Source: Fusobacteriaceae bacterium (GTDB taxonomy: Bacteria > Fusobacteriota > Fusobacteriia > Fusobacteriales > Fusobacteriaceae). Taken from it: a stretch of 32,815 nt of DNA. This document shows positions 29,824-32,815 of the stretch, piece after piece; positions within the stretch are counted from its first letter, which is position 1, and each line of letters opens with the position of its first letter. A program made the translations under genes and the position numbers. The DNA is taken from NCBI GenBank assembly GCA_031289425.1, contig JAITPM010000108.1:1-32815 (forward strand), in the 5' to 3' direction. Under the pieces are notes generated by a model, which made no database searches, was not told the DNA's origin, and worked only from the letters and a program-made list of their open reading frames with translations.

Positions 29824-30867
29824 ATGTATCCGATAATAGAAATTACGGCGTCTACCCCATATGAACGTGGTGTAGAATATGGTAAGAAAGCAAAACAATG
29901 GATTGATATTGCTGTGGAACACTATTATAACCGTTTTAAAAAAGAAGGTTATACTGTTTCTGATTTAGAAAAATATGCAATGGAATTTATAAATTTTTTG
30001 ACATCTGAGACTCCTGCTCAAATGGATGAAGTAAGGGGTATCGCCGATGGTTCGGGATATACGCTTGTGCAAATTATGGTTGTGAACTGTCGTTATGAAA
30101 TTTCCAAATTTCCAAAAGCTTTGGAATGTACAACGGCTGCTATTTTGCCGGAAGCAACAAAAGATAAGAAGACATATCTTGTTAAAAATTGGGATTATAG
30201 TACACATATCATGCCACACGTTGTGGTCTTGCATTTCAATACACCTGACTACAAAGCATACGGTATAACAGAAGCAGGTCAGCTGGTACGTGAAGGATTT
30301 AATAGTTATAAAGTAGGTTTTGTAAATAATAATTTGCAATCTATAAACGATACGCCAGAAATCGGCATACCTGTCACATTTTTGCGAAAGCAGATTTTGG
30401 AAGCAAAATCATTTGAGGAAGCATGTAAGCTTATCGAAACATCCAAAAGAACAGTTTCTTGCAATATGATGATTGCAGACGGCTATGGTAATGCCAAAAA
30501 CTATGAGACATATCCGGAAGGTGTGGATATAATTACCGAACTGGATAATTTGGTAGTTCATGCAAATCATTTTGTAGTAAATCCTGAATTGGATGCTCTG
30601 AAAGATAGACCAAAGAATAGAGATGCAAGGTTGAGAGAAATATTAATGATGAAATACGGTAAGATTACTTCTGAATATATCATGATATGTATGCGTGACC
30701 ATAAGCATCATCCTCTATCTATATGTGGTCATCCTGAAGTGGGAGGTACAAATTATACCAAAGATAGAATTACCGTGTCATCGGCTATATATAATCTTAC
30801 AGATGGTGAAATGTGGTTTTGTTCCGGACCTCCATGTCAAGGCGAATATGTACATTTTACCCTATAG
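29824..30867 (+). CDS. C45-family Ntn hydrolase (isopenicillin N acyltransferase-like)
   Basis: This 347-residue protein is of the peptidase C45/acyl-CoA:6-aminopenicillanate acyltransferase family, which hydrolyses or forms amide bonds. In Ntn hydrolases of this family a Cys becomes the N-terminal nucleophile after self-cleavage. Here ALECTTAAI places that residue at Cys102, giving a beta chain of about 28 kDa. Other landmarks: PYERGVEYGKKAKQWI, MDEVRGIADGSGYTL, YLVKNWDY (the N-W-D signature), TEAGQLVREGFNSYKVGFVNNNL, VVHANHFV and SICGHP. There is no signal peptide, so it acts in the cytoplasm. It follows the importer genes and precedes prpF by 8 bp, suggesting it cleaves the imported compound. 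Alternatives are a conjugated-amino-acid or N-acyl hydrolase. Confidence 0.9.
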   Translation: MYPIIEITASTPYERGVEYGKKAKQWIDIAVEHYYNRFKKEGYTVSDLEKYAMEFINFLTSETPAQMDEVRGIADGSGYTLVQIMVVNCRYEISKFPKALECTTAAILPEATKDKKTYLVKNWDYSTHIMPHVVVLHFNTPDYKAYGITEAGQLVREGFNSYKVGFVNNNLQSINDTPEIGIPVTFLRKQILEAKSFEEACKLIETSKRTVSCNMMIADGYGNAKNYETYPEGVDIITELDNLVVHANHFVVNPELDALKDRPKNRDARLREILMMKYGKITSEYIMICMRDHKHHPLSICGHPEVGGTNYTKDRITVSSAIYNLTDGEMWFCSGPPCQGEYVHFTL

Positions 30868-30875
30868 GAGCATAT

Positions 30876-32012
30876 ATGAAAAAAATTTCGTTTACTTACA
30901 TAAGAGGCGGTACCAGCCGGGCAGTGTTTTTTTTGAAAGAAAACTTGCCGAAAGATACTACACAATGGAATAATATCTTCAAGAATGCTTTGGGATTACC
31001 ACGGGATATGAAAGAACCGAAGGGAGCTCTAGGGAAACATTTACCTACCAGTAAAATCGCAGTAATATCAAGTTCTGAACACTCAGGCTTTGATGTGGAT
31101 TATCATTTTTTCCAAATGAATGATAATACGGGAATAGCTGATGATAGAGGAACTTGCGGCAATATGTCCTCTGCTGTAGGGACTTTTGCAGCAGACCATG
31201 GACTTGTACAGGTAAAAGATGGAGAAAACACGGTAAAGGTATATAATGTGAATACCGGAAAGTTATTTCTTTCTACTTTTATCGTGAAAAATGGAATATC
31301 TGTCGTATTGGGAGATACTATTTTGCCGGGTCTTACTGAAACAGGTTCTCCTATTGTCCTTGATTTTAGATATCCTGGTGGAGGTTACTCAGGTAAGCTT
31401 TTTCCGACAGGGCATAAAACAGATAAAATAAATTGTGAATCCTATGGAGAAAAAAAAGTCACAATCATAGATTGCGTAAATCCTATTGTGATTGTAAAAG
31501 CTGAAGATGTGGGCATGACCGGCAGAGAATTAAAAAATGATGAAATCAATAATGATTCTATGAAAATATTGCAAATGATCAGAGGAAAGGTAGCTGTATT
31601 GTTGAAACTGGTGGAGAAATGGGAAGAAGCGGCTATATTGTCTACTTATATACCTCATATCTCAGTCGTTTCTAAAGCTACGGATTATGTAACTGCAAAT
31701 GGCGAGAATATTTATAAGAGTGATATGGATTTTTGTGCTAGATCTATATTTACCGGGCTTCATCCGACTTACCCAGCAGGAGCTGCCATCGCAACAGCTG
31801 CCGCTGCATGTATTTCTGATACTATTATAGAAAAGGAATGTACTCAAAATAATATACAGACAAAATCTATGATTCGTAAATTTACAATTGGACACCCATG
31901 TGGATGTTTTCCTGTTACGATTACAGTCAATGGAGAGGAAATCGAAAGCGGTAGGATTGTTAGAACTGCTAGGGTTATATTTGATGGAGAATTGTATTGC
32001 GAGCAGATGTGA
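30876..32012 (+). CDS. prpF: PrpF-family isomerase (methylitaconate/aconitate type)
   Basis: This 378-residue protein of the PrpF family (diaminopimelate-epimerase fold) shifts a double bond or proton in unsaturated dicarboxylic or tricarboxylic acids (2-methylaconitate, 3-methylitaconate, 4-oxalomesaconate). Seen: SFTYIRGGTSRAVFF at the N-terminus, where the family has RGGTSK, and DDRGTCGNMSSAVGTFA with the likely catalytic Cys94. It also has LDFRYPGGGYSGKLFPTG, VTIIDCVNPIV and the C-terminal IGHPCGCFPVTITV. The frame is open from 30813 inside the C45 gene, but TAGGAG sits before ATG 30876. No prpB, C or D genes are nearby, so the propionate methylcitrate role is unlikely; a dedicated substrate from the C45 reaction is more plausible. 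Confidence 0.9.
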   Translation: MKKISFTYIRGGTSRAVFFLKENLPKDTTQWNNIFKNALGLPRDMKEPKGALGKHLPTSKIAVISSSEHSGFDVDYHFFQMNDNTGIADDRGTCGNMSSAVGTFAADHGLVQVKDGENTVKVYNVNTGKLFLSTFIVKNGISVVLGDTILPGLTETGSPIVLDFRYPGGGYSGKLFPTGHKTDKINCESYGEKKVTIIDCVNPIVIVKAEDVGMTGRELKNDEINNDSMKILQMIRGKVAVLLKLVEKWEEAAILSTYIPHISVVSKATDYVTANGENIYKSDMDFCARSIFTGLHPTYPAGAAIATAAAACISDTIIEKECTQNNIQTKSMIRKFTIGHPCGCFPVTITVNGEEIESGRIVRTARVIFDGELYCEQM

Positions 32013-32033
32013 GGATAGTGTATGGTTGAAATG

Positions 32034-32143
32034 AAATTTTGCATATAGAAATGGGTACGGAAGGGGTCAAGCCCCCTTGTTCTCAAACTAGCATCACATA
32101 AAATTGAGGTTGTCTCAGTACTAGATTGTTGTGCTAGGTTTTT
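32034..32143. repeat. Conserved intergenic hairpin element, copy D (about 110 bp)
   Basis: This is a second copy of the element at 15296-15400, starting 21 bp after prpF. It shares GCATATAGAAAT, AAGGGGTCA, CCCCTTGTTCTCAAA and GTTGTCTCAGTACTA in order. The inner hairpin is AAGGGG (32061-32066) with CCCCTT (32073-32078). The outer 3' arm of copy C is lost here; instead CTAGCA (32088-32093) pairs with TGCTAG (32132-32137) before a T5 tract, so terminator capacity is retained by a different pairing. Confidence 0.75.
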
Positions 32144-32169
32144 GATTTATTGATATCAACAAAGAATAG

Positions 32170-32200
32170 ATCTGTTGTAAGACATTACAGCAGATTTTTT
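32170..32200 (+). terminator. Intrinsic terminator after the C45-prpF operon
   Basis: ATCTGTTGTAA (32170-32180) and TTACAGCAGAT (32185-32195) pair over 11 bp with one G-U, loop GACA, followed by T6. It is the second stop signal after prpF. The next 250 bases (32201-32453) are AT-rich and I see no gene or clear signal in them. Confidence 0.85.
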
Positions 32201-32453
32201 ATTTTGGGAAATATCATAACTTATCCTTATTGTGTATAAATTTCAATATAACAATATGATTACACTAGAGATATTTAAAAATTGTCACAATTAAGAAAAA
32301 ATATTTTAATTTTCTATAGCTTTTTACAGTGATTTGTTGTAGAATAGTAAAAACAAATAAGTGTAAATAAAATTTCTAAATATATCTAAATAATGACACA
32401 TTAATATTGGGAAATATGATTGGAAACTATATTTTTGTGTTGATTAAGTATAA

Positions 32454-32815
32454 ATGGTGCATCCAGGGCGTATAAATAATAATATTTATATAGTTGTGAA
32501 CACAAAATTGGCAGGATTGGTAGTAAGAAATAGAAATCTTGACGGTGGAGTGGAGGCCAACTGAATCATAAATGATGTAACAGGTAAGAATAGGACAGCT
32601 ATCAATGGTTATGTAGAGGTAGCAGGAAGAAAGGCTGACGTGGTCATTGCCAATAGAAACGGAATAGCAGTAAACGGTGGCGGATTTATCAATGTGGGAA
32701 GAGCTACTCTTACTACCGGAAGTATTGGAATGAAAGATGGTAAATTGGATACAATAGATGTCGAAAGAGGTAACGTTTCTATAGGGAATAGAGGTATAGA
32801 TATAACTTCTGTAGA
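32454..32815 (+). pseudogene. Two-partner-secretion hemagglutinin (TpsA-type) remnant, running off the window
   Basis: From about 32493 the frame encodes the hallmark TPS transport domain of filamentous hemagglutinin/CdiA-type exoproteins: VNTKLAGLV, NRTAINGYVEVAGRKADVVIAN, NGIAVNGGGFINVGRATLTTG, then DGKLDTIDVERG. The N-terminus is missing: no signal peptide or start of the TPS domain (no NPNGI-preceding repeats). In its place is a 13-codon in-frame leader (ATG 32454, MVHPGRINNN…) made from repeat sequence. A TGA at 32562-32564 interrupts the frame, and the usual NPNGI motif is changed to NRNGI. It is therefore a decayed, 5'-truncated gene. The 3' part lies outside the window. Confidence 0.8.

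Overview
The window is very AT-rich, with short intergenic gaps and strong Shine-Dalgarno sites. It has Gram-negative envelope features: a MipA/OmpV-type outer-membrane barrel, LPS-kinase-like proteins and a two-partner-secretion hemagglutinin fragment. It also has anaerobic features, including an [FeFe]-hydrogenase. A FadA-like adhesin, MORN-variant (YwqK) and DUF6709-like proteins point to Fusobacteriota (Fusobacterium, Leptotrichia or Sebaldella type). This placement is an inference from protein families, not from an rRNA.

Layout. 1-1.7 kb: a protein tail and two tandem LPS-core-kinase-like genes. 1.8-2.6 kb: a Cof-type HAD phosphatase. 2.6-7.0 kb: an accessory patch of small, partly decayed genes: a frameshifted HigA-type antitoxin, a frameshifted hypothetical, a DUF6709-like membrane protein, a GNAT acetyltransferase, a doubly frameshifted small membrane protein, a YwqK repeat protein, and a RelE/ParE toxin with an AbrB-type antitoxin that lacks a normal start codon. 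7.0-13.8 kb (minus strand): one sugar operon, in transcription order LacI regulator, periplasmic binding protein, double ATPase, permease, TIM-barrel isomerase/epimerase and Gfo/Idh/MocA dehydrogenase, behind a promoter with a LacI-type operator. 14.1-15.3 kb: an orphan LivJ-type binding protein with a consensus promoter. 15.4-16.8 kb (minus): mipA-like and queH. 17.2-18.2 kb: a FadA-like adhesin followed by a lipoprotein with SurA-like helices. 18.3-20.9 kb (minus): a small coiled-coil membrane protein, 3-dehydro-L-gulonate 2-dehydrogenase (dlgD/yiaK) and an OFA-type MFS carrier. 21.1-24.0 kb: a YehS/DUF1456 protein, a small membrane protein and an [FeFe]-hydrogenase whose N-terminus looks like a decayed HydB/NuoF C-terminus. 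24.1-32.0 kb: a complete peptide-type ABC importer followed by a C45 (penicillin-acyltransferase-like) Ntn hydrolase and a PrpF-family isomerase. After 32.2 kb there is a decayed hemagglutinin that runs off the window.

How the genes work together. The LacI operon reads as uptake of an unidentified sugar or polyol, then isomerisation and oxidation. The dlgD/OFA pair fits uptake and reduction of an ascorbate/gulonate-derived 2-oxo acid. The last operon suggests import of an amide-linked compound, amide cleavage by the C45 enzyme, and isomerisation of a released unsaturated acid by PrpF. This is the best candidate for an undescribed pathway, and the substrate is unknown. A related set of G5/C5 or G4/C4 hairpins recurs four times at gene ends. 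Two copies (15.3 and 32.0 kb) belong to a conserved element of about 105 bp. No tRNA, rRNA, CRISPR array or transposase was recognised.
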